NCBI GenBank assembly: GCA_020881915.1
Contig: JAJFPB010000012.1
Span: 124,001 to 188,000, forward strand
DNA: 64,000 nt
Origin: Paramyrothecium sp. XJ0827
Taxonomy: Eukaryota > Ascomycota > Sordariomycetes > Hypocreales > Stachybotryaceae
Direction: 5' to 3'
Made by a program: the position numbers and the translations under genes. Positions 33,254 to 43,527 of the stretch are shown piece by piece; within the stretch, counting starts at the first letter, position 1; each line of letters starts with the position of its first letter. The notes under the pieces are model-generated. The model saw only the letters and a list, made by a program, of their open reading frames with translations, did no database searches and was not told where the DNA came from.

Positions 33254-36200
33254 CTATCTGAGGGCTTGGCTTTTGGCCCACTCTTCGTCGCTGTGCCCTT
33301 TGACCTTCCTCAGGTACTGATTGAAACTGTCAGACAGCTTCAAAACCTGTTGCAGATGAGCCCACTCGAGGCTTTCCTGCCGATGGAGTGCGAGCTGCCG
33401 CGCAGTGAGCAACGCGTTTCTTATCTGCCGTCCATTCAGCTTGTAGGTGGCAAGATCGTCAAGGCGCCGATCCAGATTAGGTATTTCCACCTTGACATCT
33501 TCGTCATCATCTATTAGCATGTTGAAAAGATTGTTCCAGATCACTCTCCGAGACTTGGTCGACAGAGGCTCGTATCGCAAGGCAACTCGGATCCGTGATT
33601 GGAACGCCTCATCGAATGTGCCAACACGGTTCGAAGTTAGGATAATTATTCCTTCGTAAAATTCTAGACTGCGGAGGAAGACTGGAGGAACAAGTGTAAG
33701 CATTTGACATTGACACAAAAGTTCGCTTTGATGACTGACTTGACACCAGACTGTTGCGTTGCAAGTCGTTGACAGATCTCTCTTCTAGGAAGACATCTGC
33801 CTCGTCGAGCAGGAGGACTGGTTGTGTCAGTATTTCGATGGCCCCTAATTCGGGCCGTTTCAGACTCACCACAGTCCCAAGTTTTACCAAGGTAAAAGAT
33901 TGTGCTGAGGTAGCCTTCGACCCTTTCGGGATCCGTACCGATGTCGCCGCAGGTCACGCGAAATAAAGGCTTCTCTGCAAATTCGGCAACACTTTGCGCA
34001 TCTCGAAGTCAATATTAGGGGCAAGATGTAAGTCGGATGGGATGACAGCCAACCTTTCAGCTGTCAGACTCTTGCCTGTTCCTGGACTTCCATGTAATAG
34101 CATGACGAGCCCATTGCCCTTGCCCGAACAATGTCGTCAAACTTCTTGGCTTTTGACATGCGAACATCTATCAGGGCACGAAGGAGGCTCTTGGTTTCTT
34201 CCTCGAGGACCAAAAATCGAAAGCTTTCTTGTTCCACAGCACCTCACTCATCTGCTCAATATTGATCGATACTTGACGGAATGTCAGCGGGAATGCCTGG
34301 AACTTAAGGTGCGAAGAGCCCTACCCCATTTTTTCTCGCGGAGACTGTAACCATGAGTTGCAGGAGGAAGTAAGAGAACTTGTTCATCTGTGAGCTCCGC
34401 TTCTCGATCGATCCGCGCTGGCATGTTATCGAAGTCTGCGACTTCCGCGTCCGGCGGAAAGAACGGAATGGTCATCGACCTCGGAAACATTTTGGTGTAT
34501 GTTGCCATATCTACCATGAATCTTTCATTAAACTACGAACAGGTCAGCCCGAGGGTTGCGCGGAAATGCTGGAAGACGTGCATAATGGTAGTCATGGTGC
34601 CGGTCCCAGCCGTTGTAGGTAACCAGCTTTTGCGTCTTCAGGTCCCAAAATTTCTTGCCTCGCTCTCTCAGCCTTGCAAGAAGTTCGGGACCAAGGAACT
34701 CTAGAGGACAGAACGGCAGCTTCCGAATGTCTTTCGTGTTCGATATGTTCATTTCCACGGCCTTGTACCACCGTTCTCGCTCCAACCTACGCCCGTTGTA
34801 ACGCCACGACCAGGCCGAGAACCTCATGACGTTGGACACTTTCCTTGGCCACTCGTCCAGACAGAATGCAACCAGTTGCTCGTTCTCCATCCCCACTATG
34901 ATTTGGTTAGGCTTGAAAAGTTTTTCGATATGCGCGTCCGAGATAAGATGCTTTCCCATGAGATTGTCGGCTTCGAGGTACTCCGTTGAAAATCGCTCTT
35001 CTAGATATGCAAGTAGTAGGTCTAGTCCTAGGTGCGATTCTGGGCTAGATTCGCATAGTGCCTTGAGCTTGCAACGGTGATGAAATAGGAAGTAGTATGG
35101 TGCTTCCATTTCCACGGTAATGTCAGGTATGCCTTCGAAATCAACATCGTCTTGCTTGCATGTGGCCACCTCGTCCAAAGTCTGCTGCAAAGCAGGGCTG
35201 ACAACCATTAAGCGCTCCTTTCGTGTAGAAATTGAATCCCTGCAATAATCAAAATCAATTGCGCTGGGGTTCGACTTGGCTGCCCTGTGGTTGAGCGACA
35301 CAGGCTCCGTTGTACAGAAGGATTCTTTGAAGACGACGAACTGAATCCCGGGGCGCGACCGCAAGTAGGCTTCCACATCGGGAATGGCAACTTCCCCCGT
35401 GACAACCTCCTCTCCTATTAGCAGACCTGAGGTAAGGGTTGTGAGCTTTGGCTCATCTTCGTAGATTGCTATGTTGTGGCCATGCAGTGATGCTCCACAG
35501 AAGACCCGGTGCAGCACTTGGAAGCGGATTTTGGCATCAGGCACAGGCTCAACACCATCTTCCGAGCGCGTAGGAGTGTGTACGTCTTGTCGGAGGTCAC
35601 TGGTGGACAGGAATTCGACCCTTGATTGAAGGTTCTGAATAGTGTCGAGCAGAAAACTGATGTATTCAGAAGTTTTATTGCTCTCCCCGAGCACATCCAG
35701 GTCGAGGTATTTCGTCGCAATTGACCCCAGAGCTGAAGCAAGCGGCACAGAATGAAGCGCTCCCTTTTGAGGCTTGAATGTATGATCATCTGCTCATGCT
35801 CGCCAGCCGTCGGCCGTTTTAGGCCCAGTGGCTGCACCGCTCTCTGCCTCGTCTTGCGAACCGTCGTCTCTCCTGGCTGCCAAATCCTGGCGCCAGCCGT
35901 TGACCCTTCCTGTGTATGGTGCAGCCACCGAAGAGGTTGCACGGTTCTTCCGAATCGAATGCAGGACGCTCGACCCTGTATGCTTCGGAGCATGGTGGGT
36001 CATCGGTTGGCCTGGCGGTGGGACGAATCGCAGTTGCGACGGATCTGGTGTCCAACCTGGAGGTGGTGGTCGTGGGCCTGAATTTATTGCTCCATGGGGT
36101 CGTCCCTGGCCGTCTTGGGGTCTGTTCAGTATGCCTGAGCTTTTGATGGCCATCAAAGATAGCAACTCAGACTCTCTCGATTCGGCGCCTCGGGTTACAT

Positions 36201-36297
36201 CGGTCGCGATGGTAGACTCGGTAAATAGCGGCTGTTGCGAGGACGGCGGCGGAGGGATGGCGGAGACCGAGGGCGGCGGGCCCGGTTGGAAATTCAT
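33254..36297 (-). CDS. AAA+ ATPase with DUF7025-type N-terminal region, disrupted
   Basis: A large fungal AAA+ ATPase. The N-terminus is Pro-rich (MNFQPGPPPSVSAIPPPPSS). A TGA at 35794 lies within a possible 48-nt intron (GTGCAG ... GAGCAG). Then a long N-terminal domain runs to RADL near 34530. The ATPase core follows: EKKW | VSINIEQMSEVLWNKKAF, Walker A LLHGSPGTGKSLTAE, Walker B VLLLDEADVFLEE, sensor IIILTSNRVGTFDEAF, and a helical lid. Good introns lie at 34324-34272, 34053-33992, 33869-33818 and 33739-33682. Disruptions: a 19-nt GT...AG segment near 34530-34511, a missing base in a T run near 34212 (DF|LVLEEE), and a missing base in a G run near 34123 (DDIVR|GKGNG). These proteins are usually cytosolic or nuclear remodellers of unknown substrate. 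Either a pseudogene or sequence errors. Confidence 0.75.
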
Positions 36298-36993
36298 GTT
36301 GAGGCACGGGCAACGATGAACGGCTTAGTGTAGCAAATGTTTGCATGTGAATTCTGTTGTTTTGAAGCTTCTCTTGTGCAGTAGAAGCACGATTCCATAC
36401 ACTGCGCGGAGCACGCGGCCTGCGGGTGGCCTGCGGACTCTTCTGATGCAAGTCTCCCCTCATCCCCTCAAGGCAGCCCTGAAGCAGTTGTCATGCAGCA
36501 AGTCAGGGTCTGCCTTGTAAGTCTGCCTCGCCAACCACGTTATACTAGGGAAGCAGCCAGTGATAGCTACAGCACGTCATTCTTCAGCTGTATACTATGC
36601 CATGTGCTATCAACGTGGCACCGAAAACCGGTAAGCCTCATTTCTTGGTCGGCTGGAAACCCTGCGCAATCCTTCCCATGCAGCATGTCTTTGATCTGTA
36701 AACAGAACCAGTCAAGCGATTCGGCGTCTTCTTGTTCAAGACTGTTTCATGCATCCGGATTGGCATTGCGGCAAAACCGCCACATCCCACATGAAGTGCA
36801 TGCAGGCAACGATGGCTGCGGCTGTTTGAGGCGCCCAATAAGACCTAGACAATTTGCTTCACACCTTGCGCCAACAAAGAACACTGTACACATTCTCCTA
36901 GAGAGCTGGGATCGCTAAACACCAAGCCATTAGAGTCTAAATCCTCTGAATGTGAGTCCGAAATTTCTCTGCACAACAGCACTGATATACAGG
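36298..36993. other. Intergenic region, no gene seen
   Basis: Flank between the AAA+ gene start and the 3' end of the DUF7708-type gene. The 141-codon plus-strand frame at 36493-36918 has no family features and is regarded as spurious. Confidence 0.5.
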
Positions 36994-39187
36994 TCATTCT
37001 AAATTAACTACAGGCTCACCCAGAGCTACACGAAGTTGTCGTAGCGATAAGGAAGCGTTGCGCCGCGCGATGTTACGGTATTTGGGGCCCCACAATCGAC
37101 GTTCTTGGACAATCCCGCGATCTGTGCACATCATCGTCGCATCGGTCAAGTACTCTGTCCACAATTGCTCCGACCTGTCCGACATCCACGACACCAGAAT
37201 CATCTTGACAAAGCCCGTAGACCTCATCTTGATGACGCGCTGCAATCTATTCAAGAATCTCTGAAGATCCCAATTATCATGATCCTCTGCTTCGGATCCT
37301 ATCGCTTGTTGGATCAGCCCCGTGTCGGCCACAATAAACACTTTGGTTAGGCGCCTCAAAGAGCGTTCCAAGATATCAAACCAGTGATTAGTGGTGGTGG
37401 CGGCCTTGATGGCTTGAAGAGTCACAATCTCAAAGTCTGTGCCTCCTTTGGCGTTCATGATCTGAAGGACGAGACTCTGAAGTATGCCCACCAGAGTTGG
37501 CGTCTCCTCGAAGCTGGATGGCAGCACCCACACTATAGGCACGCGCGACTGTGTAGCTGCTTCGAGAAAGTCGGTAGCGAAATCTATTGAGCTATTTCGC
37601 AGCCCTTGGGCCTGAGCCACCATGACGGACGACTGCTGGTTCTCTACCCACTCCGCTAGGCGGGCTAACTCTGGCTTGGGTACGAGGCTCGGAGTCCTTG
37701 CTCTTCGACGATTTCGCATGGACTGGCAAAAAGCAAGCGCCCTGTCGGCGTTACCGTAGATTGCCGCGGACGATTCCAGCGCCTGTCTGATGCTCTCTGC
37801 TTGCCACTCCAGCATGAGCTTGCTTTGCCCTTGCTGGTTAAGCATCATCTGAGTCTGCAGAGCTCGGCTTTCTGGACTTTGCGTAAATAATCAGAAACTC
37901 TGGGAATTTAGGAAGGGGTCAAACGTACCCAACATAGCTTGTGTCATCAGCCGGAACTGTTGGTGAAGCTGGAGCAGTTCGGTTCTCATGCCAGCCGTAT
38001 CGTCCTTGAGCGCAGCATTTTCGTAATGTAGATTATTCACCTTGAGATGTACGTCGCGGAGTTCTGCTTTGACTGCTGTATTGGCGAGCTCATCTACCAG
38101 CCGCGAGCGGTCGGCGATTTCGTCGACGATGCCCTTGAAGCTGAGTTTGTATGGATTGATCACAGCTGCCAAGGCATGTTGAAGCCGATTCTTCTTGTAC
38201 CATTTCAAGGTCTCCAGCACAAACTCTATGATTTTTGCATAGACGTTGGCCACAGCGGTCTGCATCTCCTCTGTTGAGTAGAGCTCGTACAACAATCGAG
38301 TTCTGGGCAAGACATTGGCTATAGTTGTGATGGCTCGGGAAAATTCGGTGAGGAGCTCCTCAAAATTAATTATGACCTATTGAATCAATCAGCATGCAGC
38401 GTGGGAAAGGTCCGGTACGGATTGCTTGGCTCGTCGTAAATGCTTACAGTGAAGAAGAATTTAAAGGCTCCCCATACCAGCGAGGTATATTCGGGGTAAT
38501 GCTGGGACAGTGTATCCAGGATTGCTATGCAGCAAGCTGTCAGAAATGAAGGCGAAGCAGAAGTCGGCTTGTCAGCCGCCAATCGAAGGTAGAAGGGTAG
38601 TACGCACGGGCATAGTATGTGACTCGCGAAGAGCAGCTTGTTAAAAGCATTCGCACCTTGTTCTTGGAGACGTGATCTTTATACTTCGCTTCTGCCTCCT
38701 CCAAAGCCTTTTGGACATCAGCCATAGAAGTTTTCCCGGAGAGCCAAACCAAGGCTCCGTCATTCGGAGATGCTTCCTTCTTGAATACCGCTACAGCCTT
38801 TTCGAACGCCTCCTTAGCAGGATACATACATCTGAAGACTGGCGTTAGTCGCCAAGCACAAAGCGCGGTGCACGGCACACATTACACGGGTGAGCTCTCG
38901 TGCGTATACCAGTGCGCGAAATGCTTCTTTGGCGGATTTTGGGTGATATCTGAATTCCCCAGCAGCATCGCACTCGCGGCCGGGGTTTGCATGGGAGCAT
39001 TCAGGCGCGTCTCGCTGGGCAGCTGTACAGCCATTTGGGACGAGCTGGGGAACAAAGTCCCTCTCCCATCCGCAGCCGACGACACCAGTAGTTGATGCTC
39101 CAAAAGCTGGATATGTTGCGCCTGGTCCATTTTGAGCCGTGTCGTGTACCAAGATTTTTGCTTCATCGGCTCTGGGTCCTGAGACAT
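36994..39187 (-). CDS. DUF7708-domain protein, STAND/NLR N-terminus-like (639 aa)
   Basis: Five exons join in phase: 39187-38886, 38831-38608, 38524-38448, 38376-37929 and 37862-36994. After a polar N-terminal tail (MSQDPEPMKQKSW...) comes a helical domain found at the N-terminus of many fungal NACHT/STAND proteins: AKEAFEKAVAVFKKE, ILDTLSQHYPEYTSLVWGAF, VIINFEELLTEFSRAI, VLPRTRLLYELYSTEEMQ, FVLETLKWYKKNRLQHALAA. A coiled-coil-like stretch follows (RDVHLKVNNLHYENAALKDD). The C-terminal third (VPIVWVLPSSFEETPTLVGI, VFIVADTGLI) has no Walker A motif, so it is not a complete NLR. The last intron (37928-37863) has several possible acceptors; I chose the in-phase one that avoids an in-frame TGA. 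Such proteins may act in allor xenorecognition, but that is inferred from architecture. Confidence 0.75.
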
Positions 39188-40267
39188 GTCATCCTCTGGC
39201 CGTTTAGCACACAAGATAGAGGTGAGCAAATTTTAGATGCCTAAAAGAGGCTGACCAGCGTCCCCATGAAAGGTTAGGCCTATGCAAGGTGCCTCCCTTA
39301 CTGCGCCTCATCGCACGCCGCTGCACGTCATAGCGCTTCATCGCGCAATGAGAATATAGTCATATTCCTCCCCATTTCCTATGGCAAACATGCACGTGAA
39401 AGAAAGTGATATTCATTCAACCGGATTACGTCGCTGTATTGTATTGTTCAGAATTGCATTATATCAATCGGTATTCGTTCTTGGCAACCACAAGCAAGCA
39501 CCTGCACATGCCTTGCACAGCCCCCATGTCGATGACTTGCTACGCATCATTGAACCATTTTTGAGTCATTGTATCCTCCTAGCCTCTCGGGGCTTTTTAT
39601 GCGTTGGCTTTCTCCTCCTTGCGCCGTTGAAATGGATTTGGCGGCTCCAAGTATAATGTCGCATTACTAGACATCTAATCAACAGAACATTGGGGCAGGA
39701 CTTCAACAAATTATTTGAGGGGCCAAGCAAGTTTATATATACTTAGCTCACTCTTTAGTCAATGCCAAAGCCACCGAGTCAGTCAGAATGCAGTGGCTTC
39801 TCTGTAGGCAGGTACAAGAGACTCAAAGACTTTGTTATGCGATGATAGGCTGTTCCCCCCCCCCTTTACCATGAACAGCCTTCGAATTGCATGCAAACGA
39901 CACGGGGTACAGGACACATGGGTGCTCTTCTGGAAGAAGCTGGGTAGCAAAGGTTGACAAATGCTTGCTTCTTCCGGCGATCGCATGTAGTGTTTACTTG
40001 AAGTTGCACGTTATCGTAACCCTGGCTCCCCACCGAACAGATCCGGGCCATGTTAACCTAGGCCTAAAAAGCATCGACAGTTTTTGTGCAGCCTGCCAAG
40101 CTCAGGATGTCGAAGATAGATCTCCGCAGTTTACGACCTTCATTAAGCTTCTTGTGGACAGACAGACCGCTCAAGTTACAAATGAGCTACAGATCACTCG
40201 AGATCATGTCAGCGCAATCTTTTCCAGGCACAATGGGTTTGTCACTTCCATACCATTGATTATATCT
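39188..40267. other. Intergenic region, no gene seen
   Basis: Contains a poly-C tract at about 39855-39864. Frames at 39381-39656 and 39887-40282 (plus) show no recognisable content. Confidence 0.45.
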
Positions 40268-41215
40268 CTATTGATCCAATAATGCCTTCAAAACTTCAGC
40301 AGGCGTGCCTTTTGGTGCTGCCAGCTGGAGAACCTCATCACTTGTAGTAGACGCTGTGCATTTTCCTTCCCATACCGATTCCACAGCAAACTTGATTGTC
40401 AGTATTGTATTCTTGGAACGCTGGCTTTGCGATGCCATATGATCAACAAGCGAAAGGTCTTGGAATCTAACATCCTTGACCGTAGTACCGATATAATCTT
40501 CCACCATGGCAACCAACTGGCGGCCAGTAATATCCTCTGGTCCATTCAAGACGTATTTCGCTTTATTATGTAAGGTAGTATCGACTGCAGCCAGGAGATG
40601 AGCTGCAAAGGTTCCAACGTCATCGGAGTCAACGATACCAACTGGTGCATCCTCCGAAGCCATAAGCCTCAAGGTATCCTGGTTTCCAGTCTTCCGGAAG
40701 CCCTTGATGAGCTCAGCAGCGGGGTAAAGCCAAAACTGCGAGAACGCATTTGGCTGTAGCGAAGTCCAGTGCAATTTCTCAAATTCCGGTGAGCTCAGCA
40801 AAGCCTCGAGCGCCCAGTGTGACCTTGGGTAAAAGGCGCGGCAGTCTGGACGAACGTTGGCAGCAGTGGTTGAGATCCGCACAATATATTCGACGCCTGT
40901 GTGGAGAGCAGCAAGCTGGAACCCAGACTCTTCGATAAACTGTGAGGGTTCTGTGGGTGATGCAATGAAAGCTCGTGCGACTTTATGCTCGCGTAGCCAT
41001 TCTGCAGTGACGTTAACCCAGTTGTACTCAATGACCTGGACAAAGGGCAGCTGGGCAAGCCTCTTGGCTGCAGCCCCATTTGCCGAACGGGTCAGTGCAA
41101 TTATGCTATGGGCTGGGAAGTCGGTGTTATTCTTCAGTAGCCCAGATAAAGTTTTAACAACGCTCCGCCCGGTGTTGCCAGTGGCACCAGCGATGAGAAA
41201 GGTAGAACTCATCAT
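40268..41215 (-). CDS. NmrA-like NAD(P)-binding protein (315 aa)
   Basis: An atypical/extended SDR of the NmrA-like family, single exon. The Rossmann motif GATGNTG is at residues 10-16 (FLIAGATGNTGRSVV). A second strand leads to SIIALTRSANG, and central segments include VEYIVRISTTAANV and LHWTSLQPNAFSQFW, as in NmrA and isoflavone-reductase-like proteins. The later VGIVDSDDVGTFAAHLL and YVLNGPEDITGRQLVAM are typical of sugar-epimerase-like NmrA relatives. These proteins bind NAD(P) and act as redox sensors or reductases; which applies here cannot be told. The gene is divergently transcribed from the cupin gene at 42882, with 1.7 kb between starts. The start MM... at 41215 is followed closely by the beta-strand, as expected. 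It is intact. Confidence 0.85.
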   Translation of the reverse strand: MMSSTFLIAGATGNTGRSVVKTLSGLLKNNTDFPAHSIIALTRSANGAAAKRLAQLPFVQVIEYNWVNVTAEWLREHKVARAFIASPTEPSQFIEESGFQLAALHTGVEYIVRISTTAANVRPDCRAFYPRSHWALEALLSSPEFEKLHWTSLQPNAFSQFWLYPAAELIKGFRKTGNQDTLRLMASEDAPVGIVDSDDVGTFAAHLLAAVDTTLHNKAKYVLNGPEDITGRQLVAMVEDYIGTTVKDVRFQDLSLVDHMASQSQRSKNTILTIKFAVESVWEGKCTASTTSDEVLQLAAPKGTPAEVLKALLDQ

Positions 41216-42337
41216 GCAATTGTGAATGTGATGGGGTGTTTTTTCGATGTGTAACGTCAGCCACCCAACAAGGCCGCAGCCTCTTTACTCTTTATAACTG
41301 CATCACTGGCTAGAGTATGACCTCAACATCACAGTGATTACCAATCGGACAACCGATATGGAAGCAACTTGCGGAGATTTGGTCGTCCCTATCTCTGAAC
41401 AGACGTCACAAACGGTAATTGGCTGCCGCCAAGGCTTGATTATACGTCGCTGCGCCCCACTGGACTGGAAAACTCCGCAAGTCCGCCGACGACCGTAAGT
41501 AACCTGGCCTTCTTAATGATACTCTGACGTCGAAGTCTTGCATCAGCTCATATGCACCTCCTCGCTCGCACCAATTTTTTCTCTTCTATTCGGCCAACAC
41601 GAAGTTAGAAATCCCAGAACATTGTCATAGGTCTGGAACTGTAAGCGGTCTTTCGCATGGCTATTTGCGCTCCGATGCAAAATTGAGACAGGTCATGGCT
41701 TATGGCCAGTCCTAAATTCTTGGATTTGTGTTTCTTGCAACTTGGGCCTGGATAGCCCTGTTTGATACGCATTCAACATCTTACCGTGTCATAAGCCCCA
41801 AGATCCCTTAATTGTATCGTATTTTGTGAGCAGAGACACAGCTTTTGGTAGGGTGAGGAGGCTTTTACATGAAAGGGAATATGCGATTTCCTTGAGATGG
41901 GGAATCGACAAATTTCCCCTACCTAACCAGAAGGATTCAAACAACCATAATTACGAGGTTAATATCGTCTGCATCCTGTCTGGTATTGCGAGTGACTTGC
42001 CCAAAACGTCAAGTGCCAGACCGCAATATTGCAATACCTTCCTCGAACACTTTGAGCACTATTTCGTGTGTTTGTCTGTTGGCCGGTTCGGAGATTATAT
42101 AGCACCGTGTCCTGGCCCAGATCAAGCTCATGCCGGAGTTTCTGACAGCTTGCCTGCACATCCACAATACCCTGAAGTGAACGAGATTAAGAGGCGTCGC
42201 AACCATAGCTCATATTATTTTGAACTCGAATTCTCGTAGTTCTGTGAATTTTGCCAACAGTCAAATCCTGACATATTACACTATAGGGTAGCTACATGAA
42301 AAGCTCCATTTCCTTTCACCCAATCACATTACTTGGG

Positions 42338-42369
42338 ACTCGGGGCCGAGTGGGGGGCCATAACCGAGT
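42338..42369. promoter_or_regulatory. Palindromic CGG/CCG element, candidate Zn2Cys6 site
   Basis: A 14-bp perfect palindrome ACTCGGGGCCGAGT spans 42338-42351 and contains CGG-N2-CCG. A further CCGAGT half-site lies at 42364-42369. Inverted CGG/CCG triplets are the usual recognition pattern of Zn2Cys6 dimers. The site is about 530 bp upstream of the cupin start, and a Zn2Cys6 gene sits directly downstream of the cupin, so autoregulated local control is plausible. This is inference from sequence symmetry. Confidence 0.45.
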
Positions 42370-42499
42370 CGTTCAATTCGACGGGGGCACTTGCTTGCCC
42401 CATAAATCGGTTGAGCCAAGCCCGGGCCGTCATGATTGGTGATTCCATTCGCTAGTGGATACAAGGAATCCTGCTCGTCCAGATTTCCCAGTTTGGACG

Positions 42500-42530
42500 T
42501 GACGCGAGCATTATTGTGGGCCTCGCGTCA
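42500..42530. promoter_or_regulatory. Perfect 9-bp inverted repeat (TGACGCGAG) in the cupin promoter
   Basis: TGACGCGAG at 42500-42508 is repeated as its exact reverse complement CTCGCGTCA at 42522-42530, separated by 13 nt. It lies about 350 bp upstream of the cupin start. It could be a dimeric regulator site; no specific factor can be assigned. Confidence 0.5.
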
Positions 42531-42881
42531 AGGCTTATTTGAGTAGGTAGAACGAGCTTCGGATGACGGCAGCAGAGCACATTTTGCCATATAAGAGACT
42601 GAATTCTCTGCAGCAAAACGTTCTTTCAACCGGAAGCCCGTCGGAGAAACCAGGACACTGGTGAATCAAATTCGATCATTCTAATACTCCTGCGCCTTGA
42701 ACATTGTCATTTCGTCGCGTTCACATCAACTATTCACTTATAACCAATAGAGAGCGGGCAGGTAAGTCAATTTACGCCCTCCGCAGAAGAACTCTTCCCC
42801 TTAAAGGCGAAATGTCAGATGCAGACACACGCTTACTCACACAAGATTTGGACGAGCCTGGGACTTTTCAACTGCTTTATA

Positions 42882-43433
42882 ATGTCTTCAACTGTGACGA
42901 ACACACCCGAGGTGGTATCGTTGGCCATGCCATCTCCTGATACTGCGCCGCGGTTGGTCGTTACAAAGCACGACAAGGCGGGAAATACCATCTTCGCTTC
43001 TGATACCAAAGTGCCACTCTTCCACCCTTTCGGCCCAGCGGTGTCATCGTTTGCAGTTTTCGACGCGCGTAGCACGGTACCAGTTGACAACCTTGACGCC
43101 GTGCAGGACTATCCTAACATGATTCCTCGATGCCCTCCTACCGGCGTCATGTTCTGCATCAGCAACATCCCGCCCAAATTCACTGTACCAATGCACCGGA
43201 CGCTGAGCCTGGACTATGGCATCGTGTTGCATGGTGAGATTGTCGTGAAGATTGAAAGCGGGGTGGAGAAAACAATCCATACAGGCGAGTTCATCGTTCA
43301 AGGAGGCGTGAACCACCAGTGGATCAACCGGACGGAGGAGATGTGCCGCATTGCATTCGTCACAGTAGGTGCGGAAAGGATCAAGCTGGCAGATGGCACC
43401 GAGCTGGATTCGATCGAGCCAAGGAGGCCGTAG
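42882..43433 (+). CDS. Cupin-domain protein (183 aa)
   Basis: A small single-domain cupin. The Met at 42882 (MSSTVTNTPEVV) is preferred over the upstream frame start, which gives an unlikely hydrophobic leader. The barrel is recognisable from FTVPMHRTLSLDYGIVLHGEIVVKIESG (first cupin motif with a single His and the typical D/EYG...L.G), GEFIVQGGVNHQWINRT (second motif, His and Asn retained), and a C-terminal strand. The metal-binding pattern is close to, but less complete than, canonical GxHxHxxxxE. Fungal cupins of this size occur in polyketide and aromatic-degradation gene clusters as dioxygenase-, isomerase- or decarboxylase-like enzymes; the activity here is unknown. It lies tail-to-tail with the Zn2Cys6 gene ending at 43528 and is intact. 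Confidence 0.82.
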   Translation: MSSTVTNTPEVVSLAMPSPDTAPRLVVTKHDKAGNTIFASDTKVPLFHPFGPAVSSFAVFDARSTVPVDNLDAVQDYPNMIPRCPPTGVMFCISNIPPKFTVPMHRTLSLDYGIVLHGEIVVKIESGVEKTIHTGEFIVQGGVNHQWINRTEEMCRIAFVTVGAERIKLADGTELDSIEPRRP

Positions 43434-43527
43434 GTGGAGGCTTGATATATTGTAGTTGGTCATTTAACTAGTCTCCTTGTTCTTGTGTAAGTCATATCCA
43501 GATATCAAATAATTTGGGATTCTGTAG

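Larger units (their letters stand above)
41216..42881. other. Divergent promoter region between NmrA-like and cupin genes
   Basis: A 1.67-kb spacer between divergent starts. The 137-codon frame at 41826-42239 begins at GTG and lacks family features, so I regard it as spurious. Two perfect palindromic elements in the cupin-proximal half are listed separately. Confidence 0.5.

Noticed and set aside
35794..35796. In-frame TGA in the AAA+ gene as possible stop-codon readthrough
   Set aside because: A 48-nt GT...AG segment in the right phase removes it, so an ordinary intron is a simpler explanation.
37891..37893. In-frame TGA in the DUF7708-type gene as a nonsense mutation
   Set aside because: An in-phase intron (37928-37863, donor GTACGT) removes it.
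41826..42239. 137-codon plus-strand open frame in the NmrA-cupin spacer
   Set aside because: It begins at GTG rather than ATG, has no recognisable domain, and lies in a region expected to be promoter.
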